NCBI GenBank assembly: GCA_023261805.1
Contig: JAGDXV010000012.1
Span: forward strand, 1-36,150
Length of the DNA: 36,150 nucleotides
Source of the DNA: Candidatus Parvarchaeota archaeon
Lineage (GTDB): Archaea; Nanobdellota; Nanobdellia; Parvarchaeales; Parvarchaeaceae
Direction: 5' to 3'
Shown here: positions 26,116 through 35,557 of the stretch, piece by piece
How the letters are laid out: every line of letters starts with the position of its first letter
Numbering within the stretch: position 1 is the first letter of the stretch
Translations under genes and position numbers: made by a program
The notes under the pieces: model-generated
Told to the model about the DNA's origin: nothing
Database searches by the model: none
Seen by the model: the letters and a program-made list of their open reading frames with translations, nothing else

Positions 26116-26968
26116 AAAGCACCTCCTCTAGCCTCTTCTTAGCACCCTCTCCTGACATCGCCGCTTCTATCCCCAAAACACGCTCCTCTGTGGTTGGGCC
26201 GACAAGCACATCAAGTCTCGGACCAAAAATTAATCCCTTTAAGAATTCGTACGCGCCTAAAACAAACCTTTTAGCTGCTGACATGTATTGAGGTACTGTT
26301 TCCATACCATGGAAAGAATTATAGTAATAATCACCTGTATTTCGCAACGCAGTTAAGGCACGAATTTGAAGATCATCCTCATAAACCATCGCATTAGAAG
26401 GATTTATCTCATTACGCTTGAAATTTCCCAGATGAAAGCCCTGTGAACGCGCACGATTATATATTTCAGCTAAAACATTATACATGTTTATCTTATAGTT
26501 CTTCCTCTCAAAGAATCTAAAACCGTATTTTGCCTTCAATATATACAAAGGTTTATTGTCTTTATTAAATACTATCCTTCCATTTTTCATGTACGGCTCT
26601 ATCTTATAATCTAAAAGGGGGAGACCAGCGACATTTGGAGGCACGAGAAGTGACAGTGCTTGAAGCCTATTAAATCTCCATTGCTCCAGCAGTTGCTCCT
26701 CTTCACCAGCGATCCTCGCCCTGCCTCTCTGTGTTTCCTGATAAACAGAAGCTATGGCCTCATTACTGTATATATCACCGATTCCCCTCTCTCCTTCTAA
26801 TTCTTTTTCTATCGAATCAACATAACTGTCTAGTCTTTCAGAGGTTCCGCCTGGACTGGGAAAATTTCCAGCCGCACGTCTCTGCTCTATTCTATCTGAT
26901 ATCTCTCCTATATCTGCTACTGCATCCGCAGGTGTTTTGAAAGTATTCGTCACAGTCTTCATGCTCAT
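26108..26968 (-). CDS. Hypothetical protein (ORFan candidate)
   Basis: 286-aa ORF; TATA-like TATTTATATTA about 22-25 nt upstream of ATG; no family recognised. Confidence 0.82.
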   Translation of the reverse strand: MSMKTVTNTFKTPADAVADIGEISDRIEQRRAAGNFPSPGGTSERLDSYVDSIEKELEGERGIGDIYSNEAIASVYQETQRGRARIAGEEEQLLEQWRFNRLQALSLLVPPNVAGLPLLDYKIEPYMKNGRIVFNKDNKPLYILKAKYGFRFFERKNYKINMYNVLAEIYNRARSQGFHLGNFKRNEINPSNAMVYEDDLQIRALTALRNTGDYYYNSFHGMETVPQYMSAAKRFVLGAYEFLKGLIFGPRLDVLVGPTTEERVLGIEAAMSGEGAKKRLEEVLYA

Positions 26969-27075
26969 ATTTAGAATTAAACTAATATAAATACTTTACT
27001 ATCACTCTAAAATAGTTATTTTAATTAGATACGAATCACTGCCTTTTTAAGTGCACTTTTACAATGAGGTTTCAA

Positions 27076-27687
27076 TTAAGCATAAACATCTTTGTATTTC
27101 ATGTAACGATCATTTATCTTCTTCCAATCAAGATTGGCAAAGAAAGGCTCAAGGTACCTAGCCCTGTCTGGTCCATAATCGACATAATACGCATGTTCAT
27201 ATACATCGAGAGCTATTAAGGGAATCGCACCCCATACTGCTCCATCATTATGCGCATCAGCCAAGAATACACGCAGCTTGTTATCGGTCGGATCGATGCA
27301 AAGCACAGCCCAGCCTCTTGCTGACTTGGCTGTTGCAACCATCTCCGCTTTGAATGCATCAAAACTACCGAAATCCTCCTTTATTTTCTTTATCACATCC
27401 ATGTCATCGGAGAACTTTCCATCTCCTCCGAACATGTCAAAATATAGTTCATGCAGTAATTGACCGCTCGCATTGAAGGTTTCCTCTTTTTTCAGGGCCC
27501 TGTATTCACTGTAATTGGCATTGGCAGAAGATTTATCAATACTCTTGAGTTTAAGATGAACCTCATTTCTTTTGTTGACATACCCAGCGTAATGCACGTC
27601 GTGATGAAAGCTTATCTGCTTCTCAGAGAAACCATTCAAGCTCTTGTATCTCAATTGTTTCACATCATACTTACTGTCGTAATTCAT
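27076..27687 (-). CDS. sod: Fe/Mn superoxide dismutase
   Basis: HHDVHYAGYV, GGDGKFSDD, GWAVLC, DVYEHAYYVDYG. ATG at 27687 preferred over the track GTG at 27699 because SD AGGAGGTG lies 9 nt before it. Confidence 0.95.
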   Translation of the reverse strand: MNYDSKYDVKQLRYKSLNGFSEKQISFHHDVHYAGYVNKRNEVHLKLKSIDKSSANANYSEYRALKKEETFNASGQLLHELYFDMFGGDGKFSDDMDVIKKIKEDFGSFDAFKAEMVATAKSARGWAVLCIDPTDNKLRVFLADAHNDGAVWGAIPLIALDVYEHAYYVDYGPDRARYLEPFFANLDWKKINDRYMKYKDVYA

Positions 27688-27841
27688 ATCACCTAACACC
27701 TCCTGATAGAAATTTCAGCACAAAAAGTGTGCCTACTCAAAATAAATAAGACATTTCGACATATAAATAGATTCGCACATCAGGATGTAACTCCAAAATC
27801 AATGAGAAATGTTTAATAATAATAGGTGCATTTAACTAAGA

Positions 27842-30265
27842 ATGCAAACTATCGATGTAAATTACTGGAAAAACCTCAAGATAAAAGATGCACTTTCTGA
27901 ATTATCAACAACCGAAAATGGCTTATCGTCTTCGGAAGCACAAAAAAGACTGTCAAAATATGGATACAATGAGATACCGGAAAAGAAACAGCGCCCTATA
28001 ATCAAATTTCTCAAGACATTCTATGGACCTATACCTTTCATGCTTATAGCGGTCATAGTGATATCGTTTTTTCTGTCCAAAGATATAGACGCCTATATAG
28101 TTATAGGGCTGCTTCTATTCAATTCAATAGCCGCTTTTGCTGAGGAATATAAAGCTGACAATACATTGGAGCTGCTCAAGAAGAAGCTTTCTGTCAGCGC
28201 AAATGTCATAAGGGATGGAAAGTGGCAGACGATCGCGGCAAGGGAATTAGTGCCTGGGGACATCATAAGGATAAGGATGGGGAGCATCGTTCCAGCGGAT
28301 GCCAAGATAATAGAGAGCAATTATCTTTCAGTTGATCAATCCGCACTAACTGGAGAATCTTTGCCTATCACAGCCAAAGAAGGTGATGTGATTTATTCCT
28401 CCTCTATAATAAAAGGAGGAGAAGCGACAGCTCTGGTCATATCAACGGGGCAGAATACTTTCTTCGGAAAAACTGCAAATCTTGTAAGTGTAGCCAGGAG
28501 CAAAACACACCTAGAATCAGCGATAATGAGATTGATAAGATATTTGATAATAATAGACGTTGGACTGGTTGCCGCCGTCATTATCTATGCGCTGACTATA
28601 AACGAAGGGATACTCACCATAATTCCTTTTGCCTTGCTTATATTACTGGCATCCGTCCCTGTCGCTCTTCCGGCTGCATTCACTGTAGCTATGGCCTATG
28701 GAACGGAGAGACTTTCATCAAAGAACATCCTTATCACAAAACTTGAATCGATAGAGGAAGCTTCCACAATGAACGTTGTTTGTCTTGATAAGACGGGAAC
28801 AATAACAAAGAACCAATTAGCGATAGAAGATCCAATACCTATGACGGAAAAAACTGTGGAGGAAGTCATAAAGTATGCAGCCTTTGCATCAAGAAAGGAA
28901 GATCAAGATCAGATAGACCTTGCGGTCCTTGAAGGGGTTCAAAAATACAAGGTAGATTTAGGTGATTTTAAGGTTCTGAATTTTGTGCCTTTTGACCCTA
29001 ATAAGAAGCTTTCAAGTGCAACGGTTTCCATAGAAGGTACTATAATAGAAGCGACAAAAGGGGAGCCAAATACAATAATGTCGATGTGCAATCTAAATGA
29101 GCAACAGAAGTTATATTTCAAAGATAAATTGCTTGAACTTTCAAAAAGGGGCTTCAGAACGGTCGCTGTAGCCTACAAGAGGGGTGATGATAAAGCATGG
29201 AATTTTGTTGGATTAATACCGCTTAATGATGAACCCAGAGAAGACAGTAAGGAATTGATATCCGAGCTTAAAAATCTCGGGCTAAAAGTGAAAATGCTTA
29301 CTGGGGACAACGAAGCGATCGCAAAGGAGATTGCGACAAGAGTCGGAATAGGTGATAAGATACTTAACGTTGATTCGCTCAAAGGAAAAAGTGAAGACGA
29401 GATATCGGACCTTGTGATAGAAAATGATGGGTTCGCTGGTGTTTTCCCTGAAGACAAATACATGATTGTAAAGGCACTGCAAAGAAAAGGATACCATGTT
29501 GGAATGACTGGAGACGGGGTGAATGATGCTCCCGCACTCAAGCAGGCTGAAGTAGGAATAGCGGTATACAATGCCACCGATGTCGCTAAGAATGCAGCTG
29601 ACATAGTGCTCACCTCCTTTGGAGTTAAGGCTATAGTCGACGCTGTAAAGGAAAGCCGATCTATCTTTGAAAGGATGATAAGCTACACATTAATGAAAAT
29701 TGCAAAGATAATGCAAATTGCCTTCTTCCTTTCCGGTGCCTTTCTTGTACTTGGATTCCTTCCAATCAGTACGCTTCAGCTGATACTGATGATCTTTTTA
29801 AATGACATCGGAAGCATAACATTATCCACTGACAACGAACAATACTCAAATGGGCCAGACACGTGGGATGTCAAATCGATCTTCACCGCTTCATTCATAT
29901 TCAGTATATTTTTGATCGTAGAGGCTGCGATTCTGACTTTCGTTGGACTTAATATATTTAAGTTGAATCACCTAGAATTCGAAACATTTTTGTTCGTAAT
30001 ATTTGCAGTCTCGATAGAAATAATCAAACTATCAATTAGAGAAAGAAAGACAATGTGGAATTCATGGCCAAGCATCTGGGTTTCCTCTGGATTAGTAGTA
30101 AGTGTGATCATCTCACTGCTTCTTGCCTATTTCGGAATACTTATGACACCTATAAGCTTGGAACTGATCCTGATGATAGTTGGCATCTCGATGGCATTCT
30201 TGCTACTAACAGATATAACAAAGGTCCTCGCCTATAAACATTTCGCTGAATTCAAGGACCTATAA
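27842..30265 (+). CDS. P-type ATPase, plasma-membrane H+-ATPase-like (P3A type)
   Basis: DQSALTGESLP, CLDKTGTITKNQL, GMTGDGVNDAPALKQAEVGIAV, multiple TM helices; 807 aa. Confidence 0.93.
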   Translation: MQTIDVNYWKNLKIKDALSELSTTENGLSSSEAQKRLSKYGYNEIPEKKQRPIIKFLKTFYGPIPFMLIAVIVISFFLSKDIDAYIVIGLLLFNSIAAFAEEYKADNTLELLKKKLSVSANVIRDGKWQTIAARELVPGDIIRIRMGSIVPADAKIIESNYLSVDQSALTGESLPITAKEGDVIYSSSIIKGGEATALVISTGQNTFFGKTANLVSVARSKTHLESAIMRLIRYLIIIDVGLVAAVIIYALTINEGILTIIPFALLILLASVPVALPAAFTVAMAYGTERLSSKNILITKLESIEEASTMNVVCLDKTGTITKNQLAIEDPIPMTEKTVEEVIKYAAFASRKEDQDQIDLAVLEGVQKYKVDLGDFKVLNFVPFDPNKKLSSATVSIEGTIIEATKGEPNTIMSMCNLNEQQKLYFKDKLLELSKRGFRTVAVAYKRGDDKAWNFVGLIPLNDEPREDSKELISELKNLGLKVKMLTGDNEAIAKEIATRVGIGDKILNVDSLKGKSEDEISDLVIENDGFAGVFPEDKYMIVKALQRKGYHVGMTGDGVNDAPALKQAEVGIAVYNATDVAKNAADIVLTSFGVKAIVDAVKESRSIFERMISYTLMKIAKIMQIAFFLSGAFLVLGFLPISTLQLILMIFLNDIGSITLSTDNEQYSNGPDTWDVKSIFTASFIFSIFLIVEAAILTFVGLNIFKLNHLEFETFLFVIFAVSIEIIKLSIRERKTMWNSWPSIWVSSGLVVSVIISLLLAYFGILMTPISLELILMIVGISMAFLLLTDITKVLAYKHFAEFKDL

Positions 30266-30370
30266 AGTTGATTTAACTAATTAGCCGAGTCCTTTTTCGT
30301 AAGATAGGGAATGAAAGACGATAGGGATACGTATTTATGAAAAAACGATAAAACAAAAAGTATGATGTTG

Positions 30371-30410
30371 AAGCGAGAAGCCCCGTGCGGAAGCTCGGGG
30401 TAGTTCGCTT
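30371..30410 (+). ncRNA. Strong nested hairpin resembling an IS200/IS605 right end/omegaRNA remnant, or an intergenic terminator/3' UTR structure
   Basis: AAGCGA-GA-AG-CCCCG-T-GC-GGAA-GC-T-CGGGG-TAGT-TCGCTT: outer AAGCGA/TCGCTT, inner CCCCG/CGGGG, GC/GC closing a GGAA (GNRA) tetraloop. Confidence 0.45.
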
Positions 30411-30443
30411 TTGCTTGTTTATGAGGCCGCTAAGAAAAGCGCT

Positions 30444-31286
30444 TCAATGCTGCCCAAGAAGAGCAGCAAGAGAAAGCACTTCTCTATCAGGGACTCCCGA
30501 TAGGTCTCCAAAGGCACCCGCATTCACAGAGTCTAATGATTTGTTGAACTCCTCTTCATGTAGCTTGTAAACGTCTGCAGCAAGCATCCTTTTATCCTTC
30601 AGACTCATTCCTGATAGGATGCCCGCATAATTAGCTTTAAGACTGTTTACGACTTTATTCGCTTCCTCAGGCGTGTGGTTTTGTTTTTCGTAAGCCTTAA
30701 TGAACTCTATTGATTTTCTGTTGTACCAGTGGCTAAGAACATATTCAGGGTTCTTTTCCAAATTTTCCTTATAATCGTTCAGTATCAGCGCATAATTCCT
30801 TACTGAGTTCAATGCAGGATGCTGAGATAGCGATGGAAAATACTTCGAATTTGTAGATACCGCTGCCGCTATCCTACGAGCAGTTGAATCATCCATCGTC
30901 TTAAGGGAGCCTCTGATCAGATCAGCATAAGGCTTTGCTAAAATATCTAATGTGTTCAGTCCATACTCAACATCTTTTTCTGTAGCATCGCCGTTTTGAC
31001 TTTTAACAGATAACGCTTTTACTGTAGGCTCAACTAAAGGACGGTAAATTTTTACTCTTGGCTCCCGACTTACACTGTCTAAAGCGTTTATTAAGGTGTT
31101 CATATCCCCGGGTTTAGGATCATAAGGACTAGTCTTACCACTAAATTTAGCGTATGTTGCACCCAGGATACTTAATACATCGCCCTCTTCATCAAGCACT
31201 TCATCCAATGTAGCTTTTCCAATAGGATTTGCAGCATTAGCCATTGCTTTTCCAGGATTTACATTCCCTGCCTTTACGTTTGCCAT
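30444..31286 (-). CDS. Hypothetical, probably alpha-helical protein (ORFan candidate)
   Basis: About 280-aa ORF; SD GGAGGT 9 nt upstream of ATG 31286 (track start 31292 is GTG); no family recognised. Confidence 0.8.
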   Translation of the reverse strand: MANVKAGNVNPGKAMANAANPIGKATLDEVLDEEGDVLSILGATYAKFSGKTSPYDPKPGDMNTLINALDSVSREPRVKIYRPLVEPTVKALSVKSQNGDATEKDVEYGLNTLDILAKPYADLIRGSLKTMDDSTARRIAAAVSTNSKYFPSLSQHPALNSVRNYALILNDYKENLEKNPEYVLSHWYNRKSIEFIKAYEKQNHTPEEANKVVNSLKANYAGILSGMSLKDKRMLAADVYKLHEEEFNKSLDSVNAGAFGDLSGVPDREVLSLAALLGQH

Positions 31287-31483
31287 ATTCACAATACCTC
31301 CATTATTTTACTACTCAATAATTATGATAATTACTTATATTTAAGCTTTTCGGTTGTATGCTTTGCAGATATAAAACAATTAAAATCTATGATCACTTTA
31401 AAATGATTACATATTCTAAAAATACCGGCCACTAAGTCATTTTAACCTTTTTATATGAAATGCCTTCATAATAAAAGGTATAG

Positions 31484-32818
31484 ATGGAAGAAACAAGCAT
31501 ATTCAGAGCGTACGACATTAGAGGAATATACGGAAAGGATCTAAATGAAGACTTGGCCGAGAAGATCGGAAAGTCGATAGGTACCTTCTTCCAGGGAAAG
31601 ATAGGCATCGGAAGAGATGTAAGAGCAAGCAGCGATTCACTACACAATTCACTTGTCAAAGGAATACTATCGACAGGCAGTGATGTTGTTGATTTTGGTG
31701 TAATACCGACGCCAACCTTGTATTTCGCAGTTAGACGCTTGAAATTGAACGGAGGAGTTATAGTTACCGCGTCCCATCTTCCTCCTGAATGGAATGGATT
31801 CAAAACATGTGCAAGCGATGGAACGATAATTTCTGAGGGCTTCGGACTTGAAAGGATCAAGGAGATCTATGAAAATAAAAGATATGCAAGCGGATCTGGA
31901 TCAATAACCAAAAAGTCTGTAATCGAGGATTATATTGAGGAGATCTCAAGTAAGATAAACATCAACAGAAGGATAAGAGCGGTGTTTGATTTTGCTAATA
32001 GCGTCACCTCTTTGGTTGTACCACAAATAGCAAAAAACCTGGGGATAGATGCTTACTTCATAAATGACGATATTAAAACATTACCGAACAGACCATACGA
32101 ACCTGATCAAAACTCCCTCTCTCAGTTAAGTGAGGAAGTGATCAAAAGGAAGGCTGATGTTGGCATCGCATATGATGGAGACGGGGACAGGGTTGGCTTT
32201 GTGGATGAAAAAGGGAGAATATTCGCCTCTGGAAACATTACAATACCCTTGTTCGCGATGAATTATCTTAAAAACAAAAAAGGGAAGGTAGTCTTTGATA
32301 TAACCTGCTCGTCAGCTGTTTCTGATTTCATAGAAAAGTTAGGGGGAGAACCTGTGCAGGTCAGAGTTGGTCATGCATATTGCGTTTCAGAGGTTAAAAA
32401 ACAGGGAGCTATATTCGGTGGACAATATTCAGGCCACCTTGTTTTCCCAGAGATGAACTATTCTGATGACGCTATGTTTCCGAGCATGAAACTTATAGAG
32501 ATGCTCTCAAGCGGAAACAAGAAACTATCTGAATATGTGGACATGATACCTGTATATCCTACAACAGAAATAAAACAGATCGAATGCGATGACAACAAAA
32601 AGTTTGAAGTGATAGAGAAAGTCAAGGAAGAAGTTAAAAAGAGAAATTATAAATTTATAGACATAGATGGTGTAAAAATAATCGATACTGATGGATGGGT
32701 TCTTATAAGGGCTTCAAATACCTCCCCAATAATTAGGGTGAATGCGGAGGGAAAAACAATGGAAAAAGCACAAGCTTTACTTAAGCTTGGAGAAGAGCTT
32801 GTGAGAGGTGAAATATGA
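31484..32818 (+). CDS. Phosphohexomutase (phosphomannomutase/phosphoglucosamine mutase family)
   Basis: AYDIRGIYGKDL, VIVTASHLPPEWNGFK (phosphoserine loop), AYDGDGDRVGFVDE (metal loop), RASNTSPIIRVNAEG. Confidence 0.94.
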   Translation: MEETSIFRAYDIRGIYGKDLNEDLAEKIGKSIGTFFQGKIGIGRDVRASSDSLHNSLVKGILSTGSDVVDFGVIPTPTLYFAVRRLKLNGGVIVTASHLPPEWNGFKTCASDGTIISEGFGLERIKEIYENKRYASGSGSITKKSVIEDYIEEISSKININRRIRAVFDFANSVTSLVVPQIAKNLGIDAYFINDDIKTLPNRPYEPDQNSLSQLSEEVIKRKADVGIAYDGDGDRVGFVDEKGRIFASGNITIPLFAMNYLKNKKGKVVFDITCSSAVSDFIEKLGGEPVQVRVGHAYCVSEVKKQGAIFGGQYSGHLVFPEMNYSDDAMFPSMKLIEMLSSGNKKLSEYVDMIPVYPTTEIKQIECDDNKKFEVIEKVKEEVKKRNYKFIDIDGVKIIDTDGWVLIRASNTSPIIRVNAEGKTMEKAQALLKLGEELVRGEI

Positions 32819-33516
32819 TAGAACAGGCGGTGATACTTGCAGCTGGAAAAGGAAAAAGAATGAAAAAGAACACGACGGATCCTGTACTTCTCAACACGCC
32901 GAAACCTTTGCTCAAAGTTAAAGGTATCTCCCTTATAGAAAACAAGATCAAACCACTCATAGAAAAAGGAGTGGATGTAGTGGTTGTGATAAATAAAGAC
33001 GATGAAAAGGCTTTCAAGGAGGCTCTGAAAGACTATCCTATCAAGTTTGTATATCAAGGAAACGAGACAGGGACAGCAGCAAGCCTTTATTCATCAAAGG
33101 AACTTATAAACAAAGACATGTTTTTGGTCTTGATGGGAGATGATCTGATTGACTATGACACTGATAATGTTCTCAATCTCAATGAACCGACGGTCTTTGC
33201 AGCAAAAGTTGAGGATGTAAGCAATTACGGGGCAATAGTCACAAACGAAGAGAATGAGGTAATAGACATACTGGAAAAGAAAAAGAGCGGAGAGGGCCTC
33301 GCCAACACAGGAATATATGTAATGCCAAAAGAATTTTTTGAAATATACAATGAAATTCCTGTGGACGAAAAAAGCGGTGAAAAATTCTTAACCGAGGCGA
33401 TCTGGCTGCTTAGAAAAAAAGGCATAAAATTCAAGGTTAAAACAATAAAAAGGTGGATCGGTATAAACACGCCAGAAGAACTTAAAAAAGCGGAGGAAAC
33501 GTGGAATCCAAAATAA
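32815..33516 (+). CDS. Sugar-phosphate nucleotidyltransferase (GlmU N-domain/RmlA-like, no beta-helix domain)
   Basis: AVILAAGKGKRMKKNTTDPVLLNTPKPLLKVKG; GDDLIDYD; 233 aa only. Confidence 0.92.
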   Translation: MIEQAVILAAGKGKRMKKNTTDPVLLNTPKPLLKVKGISLIENKIKPLIEKGVDVVVVINKDDEKAFKEALKDYPIKFVYQGNETGTAASLYSSKELINKDMFLVLMGDDLIDYDTDNVLNLNEPTVFAAKVEDVSNYGAIVTNEENEVIDILEKKKSGEGLANTGIYVMPKEFFEIYNEIPVDEKSGEKFLTEAIWLLRKKGIKFKVKTIKRWIGINTPEELKKAEETWNPK

Positions 33517-33935
33517 GACCTGCTGAAAAAAGAGATTTGCCAAGTCTGCTTGACCTGATGAACCAGCTTAGTCCGTACAGTTCACAAATAGACTATACAA
33601 AGATTAGCGAGACTTTTTCAAGCATTCTAGAGGATAAATTCTATCGACTTATCGTTTATGAAACCGATGACAAGATTGTGGGCACTGCCCTTCTTCTAGT
33701 ACAGAAGAACCTTTCCCACGGCGGTAGACCATATGGACACATAGAAAATGTAGTTGTCGATTCCAGCTACCGAGGAAAAGGGATAGGGAAGGAAATGCTA
33801 GAATATCTGATAAATGAAGCAAGAAAATACAATTGCTATAAAGTAATACTCAATGGAAGAAAGGGAACCGAAGGCTTCTATGAAAGTGCCGGCTTCAAGA
33901 GAACAGATGAGACAGAAATGAGAATTGATCTATAG
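33501..33935 (+). CDS. GNAT acetyltransferase resembling glucosamine-6-phosphate N-acetyltransferase (GNA1)
   Basis: YGHIENVVVDSSYRGKGIGKEMLEYLINEARKYNCYKVILNGRKGTEGFYESAGFKR closely matches the GNA1 pattern GHIEDVVVDSSYRGKGLGK...CYKVILDC...FYEKCGFK. GTG start at 33501. Confidence 0.85.
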   Translation: MESKIRPAEKRDLPSLLDLMNQLSPYSSQIDYTKISETFSSILEDKFYRLIVYETDDKIVGTALLLVQKNLSHGGRPYGHIENVVVDSSYRGKGIGKEMLEYLINEARKYNCYKVILNGRKGTEGFYESAGFKRTDETEMRIDL

Positions 33936-34424
33936 AAATTGTATCAAAAGCTGTATAGCAAATCCTATAGCACCGACGATAAGCGTACCGATGGCCACCA
34001 TTATGGAAAGTTCTTTGTACTCCTGTTTTGTTGGTTTTCTAGTAAGCAGGAGAACACGCCTGTACTCAGACCAGTAATGATTCAACATCAAATTTATTCG
34101 TTTTGGGGATAGAACTGAAAGCGCACGTCTCACCTGACTAAATTTCTTGGAAAAATTTATCCCTTTTCTTGTTTGCACAGCTTTGTTGGCTTGTTGTTCA
34201 GTCCTCACAGTTTGCTGATTTACCTCCGGCTTTGCTGTAATCTCTGTCTTTTTCTCTTCTTTTTTTGGTGTTGTCACCTGCTGAACAGTGACCGGTGCTT
34301 TTTCCTGCTTCTGCGTAGCACTCTGAACCTCACCAACCTCTTCTTTTGTTTCCGATACTTTCTCACTCACAGCAGAATCACTATTTACAGTGGAATTTGC
34401 ATCGGCAAGACTTCCTTTTTCCAT
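33930..34424 (-). CDS. secE: SecE/Sec61-gamma homolog with long low-complexity N-terminal extension
   Basis: C-term YRRVLLLTRKPTKQEYKELSIMVAIGTLIVGAIGFAIQLLIQFL typical of archaeal SecE; directly downstream of ftsZ. Confidence 0.85.
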   Translation of the reverse strand: MEKGSLADANSTVNSDSAVSEKVSETKEEVGEVQSATQKQEKAPVTVQQVTTPKKEEKKTEITAKPEVNQQTVRTEQQANKAVQTRKGINFSKKFSQVRRALSVLSPKRINLMLNHYWSEYRRVLLLTRKPTKQEYKELSIMVAIGTLIVGAIGFAIQLLIQFL

Positions 34425-34425
34425 C

Positions 34426-35556
34426 TTACCCCAAGAATTTTATCCCTAACTCTTCTTCTACTTGCTCTTTTTCCTTAAGCTCTTTCTCTTCGCCAATAGA
34501 TTTACCGGTTATTTGCTTCGATGATACCCCTGTTATTATAGCCATAACTCTCACCGTGCTCTTAAGATCAGGAAATATGTGAGCCCCCCAGATTATCCTC
34601 GCGTCTTCAGGAAGATGCCTTTCCAATAATTCTACAACAGTATTGGCCTCTTCAAGCGTCAAGGACGGCCCACCGCTCACATCAACTAGCATCCCTTTCG
34701 CGGTTGAAACATCAACATCTACTAAAGGATTGTTCAATATTTTATCGACAACAGTTTCGAGCTTCTTGTCCTTTGCATCGCTTTCTGCGGATCCTATCAG
34801 AGCTACACCGCCGTTCGACATTATCATCCTAACATCAGCGAAATCAACATTGATCAGACCGGGCTTGGTTATTAGCTCCGTGATCCCTTTGACCGCGCTT
34901 GTAAGAACATCATCGGCTATCTTGAAAGATATAGGCAACGGTAAATTCGGAGCTATCGCCCTGAGCTTCTCATTCGGTATGACGATCAGCGTGTCAACCA
35001 CCTCTTTCAGCCTTTCTATCCCCTGAAGAGCAGAATTGTATCTCTGTTTGCCTTCCATTTTAAAGGGAGTTGTGACAACAGCAATGGTAAGCGCATTAAG
35101 CTTTTTGGCTATCTTCGCAACCACTGGAGCCCCGCCAGTACCTGTACCTCCTCCCATTCCCGCACATATAAAAACCATGTCAGCCCCCTGAAGGGCTTCT
35201 TTAATCTCTTCCTCCTGCTCCTTTGCGGCAGCTTCCCCAATCGACGGATCAGAACCCGCACCAAGGCCTTTCGTTAATTCCTTTCCTATCAGTATCTTCT
35301 TGTCAGCTGGAGTACACAAAAGATCCGCTGCATCTGTATTTATTGCGATCAATTCGGCTCCCTTTATACCGACCTCAAACATCCTGTTAAGAGTATTATT
35401 ACCTGAACCGCCTACACCAACGACTTTGATACTTGCCCTTTTACTTACAACTAAATCTTCAAGCGCTTTATCAAACTCCTTTGTCCTGCTTATCTCGAAA
35501 TTTGGCGCCTTTATTCCCTCATCAGATATGCTTCCCCTTAAATTATCGCCATCCAT
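34426..35556 (-). CDS. ftsZ: Cell division protein FtsZ
   Basis: [43 protein letters not shown] tubulin signature, [11 protein letters not shown]. Confidence 0.97.
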   Translation of the reverse strand: MDGDNLRGSISDEGIKAPNFEISRTKEFDKALEDLVVSKRASIKVVGVGGSGNNTLNRMFEVGIKGAELIAINTDAADLLCTPADKKILIGKELTKGLGAGSDPSIGEAAAKEQEEEIKEALQGADMVFICAGMGGGTGTGGAPVVAKIAKKLNALTIAVVTTPFKMEGKQRYNSALQGIERLKEVVDTLIVIPNEKLRAIAPNLPLPISFKIADDVLTSAVKGITELITKPGLINVDFADVRMIMSNGGVALIGSAESDAKDKKLETVVDKILNNPLVDVDVSTAKGMLVDVSGGPSLTLEEANTVVELLERHLPEDARIIWGAHIFPDLKSTVRVMAIITGVSSKQITGKSIGEEKELKEKEQVEEELGIKFLG

Positions 35557-35557
35557 A

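Noticed and set aside
30385-30570. 61-aa plus-strand ORF starting within the hairpin
   Set aside because: Starts inside the structured element and runs antisense into the ORFan gene; no protein features.
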